The position numbers and the translations under genes are program-made. Source: DAXETY01 sp051155755 (GTDB taxonomy: Bacteria > Desulfobacterota > Desulfobacteria > Desulfobacterales > SG8-13). From it: a stretch of 39,172 nucleotides of DNA. The notes below the pieces were generated by a model that saw nothing but the letters and a program-made list of their open reading frames with translations, made no database searches and was not told where the DNA came from. Location of the stretch: NCBI GenBank assembly GCA_051155755.1, contig DAXETY010000093.1, positions 1-39,172 on the forward strand. The letters are read 5' to 3'. How positions within the stretch are numbered: the first letter of the stretch is position 1; every line of letters begins with the position of its first letter. Shown in pieces: positions 1-6,898 of the stretch.

Positions 1-143
1 CAAATTGTCAAGAACAAATCCGATTTTCCGCTGAATTATATTTATTTGCATAATTAACAGAAAGTTATACATATTCAAATTCGACCGCCGGCCCGTGGTC
101 AGGCCGGCATTCAATGGTCATACCTTTTCTCAAGGAAGTATTC

Positions 144-1553
144 ATGCAGATGCAACGAGAAGTTGACCCAAAAGAGGCGCTACAGCAGCGCCTGGACATT
201 TTCGAACGCATTTTCGACAGCATCTACAACGGCGTGATGATCACCGATGCAGAAGGCATCATCACGCATTTCAACAAGCCCTACGGGGCGTTTCTGGGCC
301 TGGACCCCGAGCAGCAGATCGGCCGGCATTGCACCGAAGTTGTCGAAAACACCCGCATGCACCTTGTTGCCAAAACCGGCAAACCCGAGATCAATCAGGC
401 CCACTGGATCAAGGGCCAGAACATGGTGGTCCAGCGAATTCCCATTAAGCAAGACGGCCGGGTCGTGGCCGTTTTCGGACAGGTGATGTTCAAAGATGTT
501 AAAGACGTTCGCAGACTGGCCCGCAAGCTCTCCCTGCTGGAATCCAAGGTAAAACTCTATGAAGAAGAATTGATCAATCTGCGCAGCACGCGCTACACTT
601 TCGACAGCATTTACGGCAACAGCCACAGCATTACCGCGCTGAAAGCCGAAGCGTTGCAGGCTGCCGCCAATCAATTTCCGGTACTGGTCACCGGTGAAAG
701 CGGCACCGGCAAGGAACTGTTCGCCCAGGCCATACATCACGCCAGCCCGCGCAAAATCCATCCATTCGTGCGGATCAACTGCGCCTCCATCCCCAAGGAT
801 CTTCTGGAGTCGGAACTTTTCGGCTATGACAAAGGCGCGTTTACCGGGGCCCGCTCGGACGGGAAGCCCGGAAAGTTCGAACTGGCCCACCAGGGAACGG
901 TTTTTCTGGACGAAATCGGCGACCTGCCGATAGAGATGCAGCCCAAACTTCTGCGGGTTTTAGAGGACAGAGAGTTCGAGCGGGTCGGCGGCAACACGGT
1001 GATTCGATCCGACTTTCGGCTGATTGCCGCCACCAACCAGAATCTGGAAACAATGATGCACGAGGGCCGCTTTCGCAGGGATCTGTTCTACCGGCTGAAC
1101 GTCATTCCGCTGAACATTCCGCCCCTGCGGGAGCGCAAAAGCGACATTTTGCCCATTGCGCGACATTTGCTCTCCCGACTGAGCCGGGAAGCCGTCCTGA
1201 CGGAGGTAGGCATGTCGGCCGACACCGAAGCGGCACTCAAGCACTATGAATGGCCCGGCAACGTCTGCGAACTTTCCAACGTTCTCGAGCGGGCGCTATC
1301 GGCTGCGGAAGGCGAACACCTGGAACCACGCCATCTGCCCTTGTATCTGACCGGCAGAAATCGATACGCGGATGCGCACCGCCCGGCGTCCTTCCGCCAG
1401 GCCCAGGCCGAAGCGGAAAAAGCCGCCATCGTCCAGGCTCTGGAAGAAAGCGATTACAACAAATCCCGTGCGGCCGACCGGCTCGGCATTCACCGCACCC
1501 TGCTGTACAAGAAAATGAAAAAATACGGGGTTCCCCTGGCCCCGCCGAAATAA
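144..1553 (+). CDS. PAS-domain sigma-54-dependent activator (Fis-type HTH)
   Basis: This is a bacterial enhancer-binding protein that would remodel RNA polymerase-sigma-54 to start transcription. It has a PAS sensor near residues 20-125, a short coiled linker, and an AAA+ domain with Walker A GESGTGKE at about residue 184, the sigma-54 contact motif GAFTGA at about 231 and a Walker B with FLDEIGD. A C-terminal Fis-type helix-turn-helix follows (NKSRAADRLGIHRTLLYKKM). The start at 144 is chosen over an upstream in-frame ATG at 114 because AAGGAAG (132-138) sits 5 nt before it. There is no receiver domain, so the PAS domain probably senses a ligand directly. Next to acyl-CoA and PHA genes it may regulate short-chain acid or PHA metabolism, but that is inferred from position only. 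Confidence 0.93.
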   Translation: MQMQREVDPKEALQQRLDIFERIFDSIYNGVMITDAEGIITHFNKPYGAFLGLDPEQQIGRHCTEVVENTRMHLVAKTGKPEINQAHWIKGQNMVVQRIPIKQDGRVVAVFGQVMFKDVKDVRRLARKLSLLESKVKLYEEELINLRSTRYTFDSIYGNSHSITALKAEALQAAANQFPVLVTGESGTGKELFAQAIHHASPRKIHPFVRINCASIPKDLLESELFGYDKGAFTGARSDGKPGKFELAHQGTVFLDEIGDLPIEMQPKLLRVLEDREFERVGGNTVIRSDFRLIAATNQNLETMMHEGRFRRDLFYRLNVIPLNIPPLRERKSDILPIARHLLSRLSREAVLTEVGMSADTEAALKHYEWPGNVCELSNVLERALSAAEGEHLEPRHLPLYLTGRNRYADAHRPASFRQAQAEAEKAAIVQALEESDYNKSRAADRLGIHRTLLYKKMKKYGVPLAPPK

Positions 1554-1610
1554 TGTAGCCGTTTTGATACAGTGCTCCGCGCAGACCGTATCGTCTATCA
1601 TCAATGTCCG

Positions 1611-1746
1611 TTGTCTGTGGCCCGTTGTCCTTCGCAAAATAAAAACACCCGCAGGGCCTTTCGCCGTTTCGCCCCCTCGCCGATTCGCCGTCTCAGATCG
1701 CAAAATGCTTCATATTGGATGAATCCACGCAACGGACCACGGACAA
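1611..1746. repeat. Inverted-repeat element, copy 1 (GTCCGTTGTC-type)
   Basis: A 17-nt arm at 1611-1627 matches the reverse complement of 1730-1746 at 15 of 17 positions. The arms bracket about 100 nt that contain the octamer cluster at 1658-1697. A longer-armed relative lies at 4875-5002. It fills the gap between two convergent genes. It could be a MITE- or REP-like element; no open reading frame or transposase is visible. Confidence 0.6.
1658..1697. repeat. Octamer repeat cluster (5 units)
   Basis: Five consecutive 8-nt units in phase: CTTTCGCC, GTTTCGCC, CCCTCGCC, GATTCGCC and a degenerate GTCTCAGA. The same octamer family recurs in intergenic positions across the window. Confidence 0.7.
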
Positions 1747-1784
1747 AGCCGGGTCGAAACGATGTTGGCAAGCGATTGAAAATT

Positions 1785-1799
1785 GCAGCGTCCCGCTGC
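1785..1799 (-). terminator. Candidate terminator of the CoA-transferase gene
   Basis: GCAGCG-TCC-CGCTGC is a perfect 6-bp stem with a 3-nt loop, starting 2 nt past the stop codon of the minus-strand CoA-transferase gene. On the minus strand it is followed by AATTTTC, a short and imperfect T tract. Confidence 0.45.
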
Positions 1800-1801
1800 G
1801 T

Positions 1802-3790
1802 TCATGATTCCTTTTTCAGCGCCTGTCGGGCTTCCGTACTGCTCTCGTATATATGCGGAGCCACCGCGCGTTTCTGCAGCGCATCACCGAGTTTCATCCG
1901 CAGAAATGCGCTGGTGGTATAGCGGGTGACCCCCGAATAGTAGTGATCCACCAGGTACTTGACCATTTGGGTGTATTCGTCCATCAAGTCCGGCAGGATG
2001 CTGAAATTGTCATAATTTACGATGGTATAGACGCGTTTGCCCAGTGACGAGAGAATGCGTTCCACCGCCCGCCGAATGTCTTCCACCGTTTGATGATCCT
2101 TGACGGCAAATCCCTCGAAATTGACAAAGAACAGGTTTTCCGCCGGTTCGTAGGTAAAGCGGTCTTCCAGTCGCAAGGTGAGCAGATCTTCCTTCAGGCC
2201 CATGGGGTCATCCCGAAAGATGCGGGCATCCATCCGGCGCAGGTTTTCGGCAACAATGGGCACAAAATCCATCCGCGCCAGAATTTCCTTCTCCAGATCG
2301 ACACCGGGGGCGATCTCCACCAGCTCCATTCCGGCCTGGGTCAACTCGAACACGCAACGCTCGGTTACATACAGTACCGGCTGACCTTTGCGCTGGGCAT
2401 AGCGACCGCTGAAGGTCACGTGCTCCACCTGTTCGACCAGCTTTTTGGCCCGGCCTTCCTTCAAGATCCGCAGCGCCCCGTCTTCCACGGCCGTCTTCAG
2501 TCCACCGGCCGTGAAGGTTCCGACGAAAACCACTTTTTTGGCCTTCTGGCTGATGTTGATGAATCCGCCGGCGCCGGCCAACCTGGGGCCGAATTTGCTC
2601 ACGTTCAGATTGCCCTGCCCGTCTGCCTGAGCCAGGCCCAGAAAGGCCAGATCCAACCCGCCGCCGTCATAAAAATCGAACTGGCTGGGTTGGTCGATGA
2701 CCGCAGCGGTGTTGACCGCCGCACCGAAATTCAATCCACCGGCCGGAATCCCTCCGATGACGCCCGGTTCGGCGGTCAGGGTCAAATAATCCAGGATTTT
2801 TTCTTCGTTGGCCACGTTGGCGATGCCTTCCGGCATGCCGATGCCCAGGTTGACGACACTGTTGGCTCTCAATTCGAAAGCGGCACGGCGGGCGATAATC
2901 TTGCGGGGACCCAAATCCATTGGAGCGACCGACTGCATCGGCACCTTGATCTCACTGCTGAAAGATGGATTGTAAACCTCGGCGAAGGTCTGCCAGTGGT
3001 GCTCGGGGCGCGAGACCACCACGCAGTCAACCATGATGCCGGGAATCTTCACCTGGCGGGCATTGAGCGTGCCGGCCTCGGCGATGCGCTCTACCTGGAC
3101 GATTACGAAACCGCCGGAATTTTTGGCGGCCGAGGCGATGGCCAGCGATTCCAGCGTGAGGGCCTCCTTTTCCATGGTGATGTTGCCGTCGGTGTCGGCG
3201 GTGGTGCCGCGCAGCAGGGCCACGTGGATCGGCATCGTGCGATAGGCCAGGTATTCGCGGCCGTCGAATTCGATCGGCTCGACGATATCTGCGGTGGTGA
3301 GCGGGTTGAGCTTACCTCCGCCGTTGCGCGGGTCCACGAAAGTCCCGAGGCCGACCGCTGTGATCGTGCGGGGCTTGCCGGCTGCAATGTCGCGGTACAT
3401 GTGGGAGATCACGCCCTGGGGCAGATTGTAGGCTTCAATTTTATTCTCCATGGCCAGTTTCTGCAGCGCCGGAACCAGGCCCCAGTGCCCGCCGATCACC
3501 CGCCGGACCAGGCCTTCATGGCCCAGGTGATTCAGACCACGCTGTTTGCCGTCGCCCTGGCCGGCTGCATAGACCAGGGTCAGATCCCGCGGTTTACCGT
3601 GCTCCAAAAAATACTGCTCCAGGACCACGGCGATCTCTTCCGGAAAGCCGATGCCCACAAAGCCGCCGGTGGCCACGGTATCCCCGTCACGGATCACCCG
3701 AACGGCTTCGTCGGCCGATACAATCTTGCCTTTCTTGGCCCTGGCAGGATGCAGCGATGACAGAATGGGATGAACATGTTCTTCGGCCAT
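1802..3790 (-). CDS. Fused acyl-CoA:acetate/3-ketoacid CoA-transferase (YdiF-like) with C-terminal extension
   Basis: A 662-residue family I CoA-transferase that moves CoA between short-chain acids through a glutamyl-CoA thioester. The alpha-like half begins with a GGFVGIGFPEE region, and the beta-like half has NLGIGMPEGIANVA. The expected catalytic glutamate is E341 in LTAEPGVIGG. YdiF-type enzymes are about 530 residues, so roughly 130 extra residues follow at the C-terminus, with no recognised domain. The start at 3790 is chosen because AAAGGAGG lies just upstream; the frame stays open to 3934. It faces the SDR gene divergently. A role in activating acetate, propionate or acetoacetate for beta-oxidation or PHA synthesis is likely. 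The exact substrate cannot be read from sequence. Confidence 0.88.
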   Translation of the reverse strand: MAEEHVHPILSSLHPARAKKGKIVSADEAVRVIRDGDTVATGGFVGIGFPEEIAVVLEQYFLEHGKPRDLTLVYAAGQGDGKQRGLNHLGHEGLVRRVIGGHWGLVPALQKLAMENKIEAYNLPQGVISHMYRDIAAGKPRTITAVGLGTFVDPRNGGGKLNPLTTADIVEPIEFDGREYLAYRTMPIHVALLRGTTADTDGNITMEKEALTLESLAIASAAKNSGGFVIVQVERIAEAGTLNARQVKIPGIMVDCVVVSRPEHHWQTFAEVYNPSFSSEIKVPMQSVAPMDLGPRKIIARRAAFELRANSVVNLGIGMPEGIANVANEEKILDYLTLTAEPGVIGGIPAGGLNFGAAVNTAAVIDQPSQFDFYDGGGLDLAFLGLAQADGQGNLNVSKFGPRLAGAGGFINISQKAKKVVFVGTFTAGGLKTAVEDGALRILKEGRAKKLVEQVEHVTFSGRYAQRKGQPVLYVTERCVFELTQAGMELVEIAPGVDLEKEILARMDFVPIVAENLRRMDARIFRDDPMGLKEDLLTLRLEDRFTYEPAENLFFVNFEGFAVKDHQTVEDIRRAVERILSSLGKRVYTIVNYDNFSILPDLMDEYTQMVKYLVDHYYSGVTRYTTSAFLRMKLGDALQKRAVAPHIYESSTEARQALKKES

Positions 3791-3896
3791 CGGAAACCTC
3801 CTTTGGTACGGTGGCGTTTGGATGAATGGAGCGTTTTGGGTTTCGAAATCCTGTGCGGATGTCAATCCGTACCGACAAGACTTGCAAAAAGGGTGC

Positions 3897-3909
3897 CTTG
3901 CACCGCAAG
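3897..3909. promoter_or_regulatory. Candidate palindromic operator CTTGC-ACC-GCAAG
   Basis: A perfect 5-bp inverted repeat with a 3-nt spacer in the divergent spacer between the CoA-transferase and SDR genes. Its core TGC-N3-GCA resembles the CTGC-N3/4-GCAG sites reported for PhaR in other proteobacteria, and a second TGC-N3-GCA lies upstream of the phasin promoter. The core is short and will recur by chance. The rest of the 256-nt spacer shows no gene or clear promoter. Confidence 0.3.
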
Positions 3910-4046
3910 AAGAGCGGTTTTCAATCCAGTGCAACCTGTGCTAATGAGCAACAGATCGGCTGTTGGAAGGAAGAATGCGGCCCGGAAAACACTGCGGGCC
4001 TGTCCGAACTTACCACGAACAATTGTCTGACTGGAAGGAGAAAACC

Positions 4047-4832
4047 ATGCTCGAAATCAAGGATTCTGTTGCGGTGATCACCGGCGGGGCCAGCGGCATC
4101 GGGCTGGCGGTGGCCAAATTCTGGGCCGCCCAGGGGGGTAAAGTCGTCCTCGGAGATGTCATCGAAGACGCACTCGAACGGGCTGCGGCGGAAATCGAAG
4201 GCGAGACCGCCACGGTGCTCTGCGATGTCACCCGCGAGGAGGACAATGCCCGGCTGGCCGAAACCGCCGTGGAGCGATTCGGCGGCATTCACCTGGTGGC
4301 GCCGTTTGCCGGTATCATCAAAGACGGGCTGCTGCTTTCCACCAGTCGGGAAACCGGCAAGGTGGTGAAAAAAATGCCCCTGGAGAACTTCCAGAAGGTG
4401 CTCGACATCAACCTTACCGGCGTGTTTCTGACCGTGCGCGAATGCGCCGAACGAATGATCAACCACAATTGCCGCGGGCTGATCTGCCTGGTGTCCTCCA
4501 CCGGCTCCCTGGGCACCGCCGGTCAGATCAACTACTCTTCAACCAAGGCCGCCATGTCGGTGATGCCGAAAGTCATCACGGCCGAATTTTTCCGGCGGGG
4601 GATCGCGGACCGGATTCGCTGTGTGGCGATCGCCCCCGGGTACGTCGGAACTCCGATGGTCAAGGGCATGAACCAGAAGGCCCTGGAAAAGATCCTGGAA
4701 AACGTGCCCATCGGCCGCCTGGTCGAACCCGAAGAAGTCGCCTCCCTGATCGGTGAACTCTACCGCAACGAAGCCCTGGCCGGCGATGTGTACTTTATCC
4801 ACGGAGGGCTCCGCCTGGGATCCAAAGGCTGA
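4047..4832 (+). CDS. Short-chain dehydrogenase/reductase (SDR family)
   Basis: A 261-residue classical SDR. The Rossmann cofactor motif TGGASGIG is at residues 12-19, the catalytic Ser is near 150, and the Y163-x3-K167 pair lies in YSSTK. The N-terminus resembles 3-hydroxyacyl-CoA dehydrogenases and acetoacetyl-CoA reductases (PhaB/FabG type). It could supply 3-hydroxyacyl-CoA or oxidise it in beta-oxidation. An aspartate soon after beta-strand 2 (GDVIED) suggests NAD(H) preference, which would favour the dehydrogenase direction; this is inference. The start at 4047 follows GGAAGGAG with good spacing, although the frame stays open upstream to 3963. The gene is divergent from the CoA-transferase and convergent with the phaR-phaJ pair. 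Confidence 0.88.
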   Translation: MLEIKDSVAVITGGASGIGLAVAKFWAAQGGKVVLGDVIEDALERAAAEIEGETATVLCDVTREEDNARLAETAVERFGGIHLVAPFAGIIKDGLLLSTSRETGKVVKKMPLENFQKVLDINLTGVFLTVRECAERMINHNCRGLICLVSSTGSLGTAGQINYSSTKAAMSVMPKVITAEFFRRGIADRIRCVAIAPGYVGTPMVKGMNQKALEKILENVPIGRLVEPEEVASLIGELYRNEALAGDVYFIHGGLRLGSKG

Positions 4833-4847
4833 ACCTTCGGTTCAGCC
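4827..4847 (+). terminator. Stem-loop with cUUCGg tetraloop over the SDR stop codon
   Basis: GGCTGAACC and GGTTCAGCC form a perfect 9-bp stem around TTC; the closing C-TTCG-G is the very stable UUCG tetraloop. The stop TGA (4830-4832) is inside the stem. No T tract follows, so it may be a 3'-end protecting hairpin or a Rho-assisted stop rather than a classic intrinsic terminator. Confidence 0.5.
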
Positions 4848-4868
4848 GAAACGGCGAAGAGGCGGAAA
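4845..4868. repeat. Octamer repeat cluster (3 units, complement orientation)
   Basis: GCCGAAAC, GGCGAAGA and GGCGGAAA in 8-nt phase, the complement orientation of the family. It lies immediately after the stem-loop at the SDR stop and just before inverted-repeat element copy 2. Confidence 0.5.
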
Positions 4869-4874
4869 AGCCTG

Positions 4875-5002
4875 GTCCGTTGTCAGTTGTCCGTAGTCAA
4901 ATTCAACGACTGTGGATTGCCGCCATTTGCTTGCGTAGATCGATATCATTGCTCACGTCTTGATATCATTTTACAACGGACCATGGACAACGGACAACGG
5001 AC
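4875..5002. repeat. Inverted-repeat element, copy 2 (GTCCGTTGTC-type)
   Basis: A 24-nt arm at 4875-4898 matches the reverse complement of 4979-5002 at 21 of 24 positions. The right arm holds tandem GGACAAC units. About 80 nt lie between the arms, with TGATATCATT repeated at 4961-4970 and a near copy (GATATCATTG) at 4942-4951. The element fills the spacer between the convergent SDR and MaoC genes. Confidence 0.65.
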
Positions 5003-5019
5003 ATAAGGCTTCGCCGCCA

Positions 5020-5439
5020 CTACTTGCGGGGCGGGCTGACCAGAGCCTGCCCCTCGATCACCTTGGTGCCGTCCTGGATCGTGCAGGTCGTATTCAGCCG
5101 CACCTTCTTTTTTTCTTTGTCGATCTCCACCACCTCGGCCGTGGCCGTGACGGTGTCGCCGATTTTAACCGGCGCCAGGAAATTGACCTCCTGGCGAAGG
5201 TAGATCGAACCCGGCCCCGGCAGCAGCGTTCCGATCACCGTCGAAATAAAGGACGCGCTCAGCATGCCGTGGGCAATGCGGGTTTTGAAAAACGTTCGGC
5301 TGGCATAATCCTCGTTCACATGCGCCGGATTGAAGTCGCCGGATATCCCCGCATACAGGTAAATGTCGCTTTCGGTCACGGTCTTGGAAAACCGGGCCGA
5401 CTGGCCGATTTCCAGTTCATCGATGCTTTTTCCGATCAT
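5020..5439 (-). CDS. phaJ: MaoC-family (R)-specific enoyl-CoA hydratase
   Basis: A 139-residue single hot-dog-fold protein. Such enzymes hydrate trans-2-enoyl-CoA to (R)-3-hydroxyacyl-CoA, feeding beta-oxidation intermediates to PHA synthase. The hydratase-2 signature is present: GDFNPAH at residues 34-40 gives catalytic D35 and H40, the same D-x4-H spacing as Aeromonas PhaJ. RIAHGML follows at 54-60. The start at 5439 has GGGAGG upstream; the frame remains open to 5493, but that part overlaps the end of phaR. The start lies 23 nt inside phaR, so the two are probably translationally coupled. Location beside phaR and the phasins supports the phaJ assignment. Confidence 0.85.
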   Translation of the reverse strand: MIGKSIDELEIGQSARFSKTVTESDIYLYAGISGDFNPAHVNEDYASRTFFKTRIAHGMLSASFISTVIGTLLPGPGSIYLRQEVNFLAPVKIGDTVTATAEVVEIDKEKKKVRLNTTCTIQDGTKVIEGQALVSPPRK

Positions 5440-5914
5440 CTGATTCCTCCCGGTTTTCGTTTGCCTCGGAGTCATTCTCTTTTTTTGACACATGCCTGAA
5501 AAACTGAAACGGAGAAATTCCCGGAATCGTTTTGCGGCTTATGTCGGTGATATCCATCCCGAAGTCGAGCCAGCGGCGGAATTGCTCGTCCACCTTACTT
5601 TTATAAACCAGGTAATTCTTCAGTGTCTGCTCCAGATATTTATCGAAGAATTCCCCCAGCAGGTTGTCGCCGTACCGAATGATCATATGCAGCAAGGGTG
5701 CGGGCAGCAGCGCGTTCTTATGGCGGGCCTTTTCGAGGACGATCTGAGTCAGGATAAAATCGGTGACGTCCTCTCCGGTTTTGGCATCCAAAGCCCGGAT
5801 TCGGTTCCCTTCACGGATGCGCTCGGCAACTTGATCCAGGGTGACGTACACGCTTTTTTCCGTATCGTACAATCGGCGATTGGCATATTTTTTCAGCACG
5901 ATGACATCGGGCAT
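5417..5914 (-). CDS. phaR: PHA synthesis repressor PhaR
   Basis: A 165-residue PHB/PHA accumulation regulator. The N-terminal DNA-binding domain has the family hallmark KKYANRRLYDT, followed by the YVTLDQVAERI segment. A central PHB-accumulation domain follows (ILTQIVLEKA...LLHMIIRYGD). In known systems PhaR represses phasin genes and is released when it binds nascent PHA. The C-terminus is charged and low-complexity. The ATG at 5914 is preferred over one at 5944 because it has a GGAG nearby and gives the standard N-terminus. It is divergent from the phasin pair, the classic arrangement of a repressor and its target, and overlaps phaJ downstream. Confidence 0.92.
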   Translation of the reverse strand: MPDVIVLKKYANRRLYDTEKSVYVTLDQVAERIREGNRIRALDAKTGEDVTDFILTQIVLEKARHKNALLPAPLLHMIIRYGDNLLGEFFDKYLEQTLKNYLVYKSKVDEQFRRWLDFGMDITDISRKTIPGISPFQFFRHVSKKENDSEANENREESDDRKKHR

Positions 5915-6098
5915 GATGCGCTCCGAATTTGCGGGATTCAACATCGATAAAGTGACGAACGGCTATGTCACGTTGCAATAAAAATGGATAATATAACACA
6001 AAAATATTTTTGGCTCTCGCTGTGATATCGAAATAAGACTTTGTAATAAATAAATATTTTTAAACAACCGGTGCAATGGTTCACAAAAACAGTTATTG

Positions 6099-6107
6099 TG
6101 CAGTGCA
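6099..6107. promoter_or_regulatory. Candidate PhaR operator TGCAGTGCA
   Basis: A TGC-AGT-GCA near-palindrome lying 10 nt upstream of the phasin -35 box, in the spacer divergent from phaR. GTGCAATGG at 6071-6079 may be a second half-site. PhaR proteins are known to bind TGC-rich sites upstream of phasin genes. Binding here is inferred from motif and position. Confidence 0.4.
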
Positions 6108-6116
6108 AAAAAATTC

Positions 6117-6144
6117 TTGACAGCCAAACTCAATCGATTATAGT
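6117..6144 (+). promoter_or_regulatory. Sigma-70 promoter of the phasin genes
   Basis: A consensus -35 TTGACA at 6117-6122, a 16-nt spacer, then TATAGT at 6139-6144, in an A+T-rich intergenic region about 70 nt before the first phasin. It is the best promoter match I found in the window, which fits an abundant granule protein. Confidence 0.75.
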
Positions 6145-6211
6145 AACAATAAATCAAAACCAGCGACTGGCAAACTTTATCTACTCTAAATGATTGCGGA
6201 GGAACTCTACC

Positions 6212-6532
6212 ATGATGATGGAAAAAATCGCAAAACAAATGATCGATTTCCAAAAGACCACCTTTGACAATGCATTCAGCGCCGGAGTCATGCTGCAGGA
6301 TCAAGCCGAGCAGGTTTTCAGTACGGCGATCGAGCAGACGGCCTGGCTTCCGGAGGAGGGCAAACGTGCCATCGATCAGTGGCTCCAGACCCTGAAAACC
6401 GGACGCAGGGATTTTAAAGAAATTGTAGACGACAGCTTCGAAAACGCTGCCGAATTTCTTACGCCGGCCGCACCGGCAGCCCGTCCCCAGTCGGCCAAAG
6501 CAACCGATGAGGCTGCTGCCAAAACCAAGTAA
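6212..6532 (+). CDS. Small phasin 1
   Basis: A 106-residue, Met/Gln-rich helical protein of the phasin type that coats PHA granules. The core (IDFQKTTFDNAF ... WLPEEGKRAIDQW ... DFKEIVDDSFENA) closely parallels the next gene, so the two are tandem paralogues. The C-terminal 20 residues are Ala/Pro/Lys-rich. GGAGGAA lies upstream of the ATG at 6212; two more ATGs follow directly. It is placed behind a strong promoter and divergent from phaR. No signal peptide or membrane helix is seen. Confidence 0.85.
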   Translation: MMMEKIAKQMIDFQKTTFDNAFSAGVMLQDQAEQVFSTAIEQTAWLPEEGKRAIDQWLQTLKTGRRDFKEIVDDSFENAAEFLTPAAPAARPQSAKATDEAAAKTK

Positions 6533-6573
6533 TGATGTCAACCAGCACCAACCCAACCGAAAGGAGAAACGCC

Positions 6574-6852
6574 ATGATGGAACCCAATCAGATGTTGAAA
6601 CAAATGCTCGACTTCAACAAAACCGCTTTCGACAACAGTTTTAACGCCATGTTGACAATTCAGGAACAGAATGAAAAAATGGTCAATACCTTCATGGAGC
6701 AGGCCACCTGGATTCCGGAAGAAGGCAAGAAGCTCATTGAGGAGTGGGTTGACACCTACAAAAAAGGCTGTGTCGATTTCAAAAAAGCGGCCGACGAAAA
6801 CTACAAAAAGGTGACCGAATATTTCGAGACCACCAAAAAAGCCAAAAAATAG
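6574..6852 (+). CDS. Small phasin 2
   Basis: A 92-residue phasin, paralogue of the preceding gene and 41 nt downstream in the same transcript. The aligned core reads LDFNKTAFDNSF ... WIPEEGKKLIEEW ... DFKKAADENYKKV. It is more lysine-rich and lacks the Ala/Pro tail. The start at 6574 follows AAAGGAG. The frame is open back to 6532, overlapping the first phasin's stop, but that ATG lacks a ribosome binding site. It likely shares granule-coating with phasin 1. Confidence 0.85.
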   Translation: MMEPNQMLKQMLDFNKTAFDNSFNAMLTIQEQNEKMVNTFMEQATWIPEEGKKLIEEWVDTYKKGCVDFKKAADENYKKVTEYFETTKKAKK

Positions 6853-6898
6853 GTCACCTGCGATCAACCGTGGTGGCGCGACGATACGACGACGACCC

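Noticed and set aside
1..143. Promoter for the sigma-54 activator
   Set aside because: The region is A+T-rich, but I could not find a convincing -35/-10 or -24/-12 pair.
2090..3760. A 556-codon plus-strand open frame opposite the CoA-transferase
   Set aside because: It is a high-GC antisense shadow. The minus strand encodes a clear conserved enzyme with catalytic residues, and no family is recognisable in the shadow.
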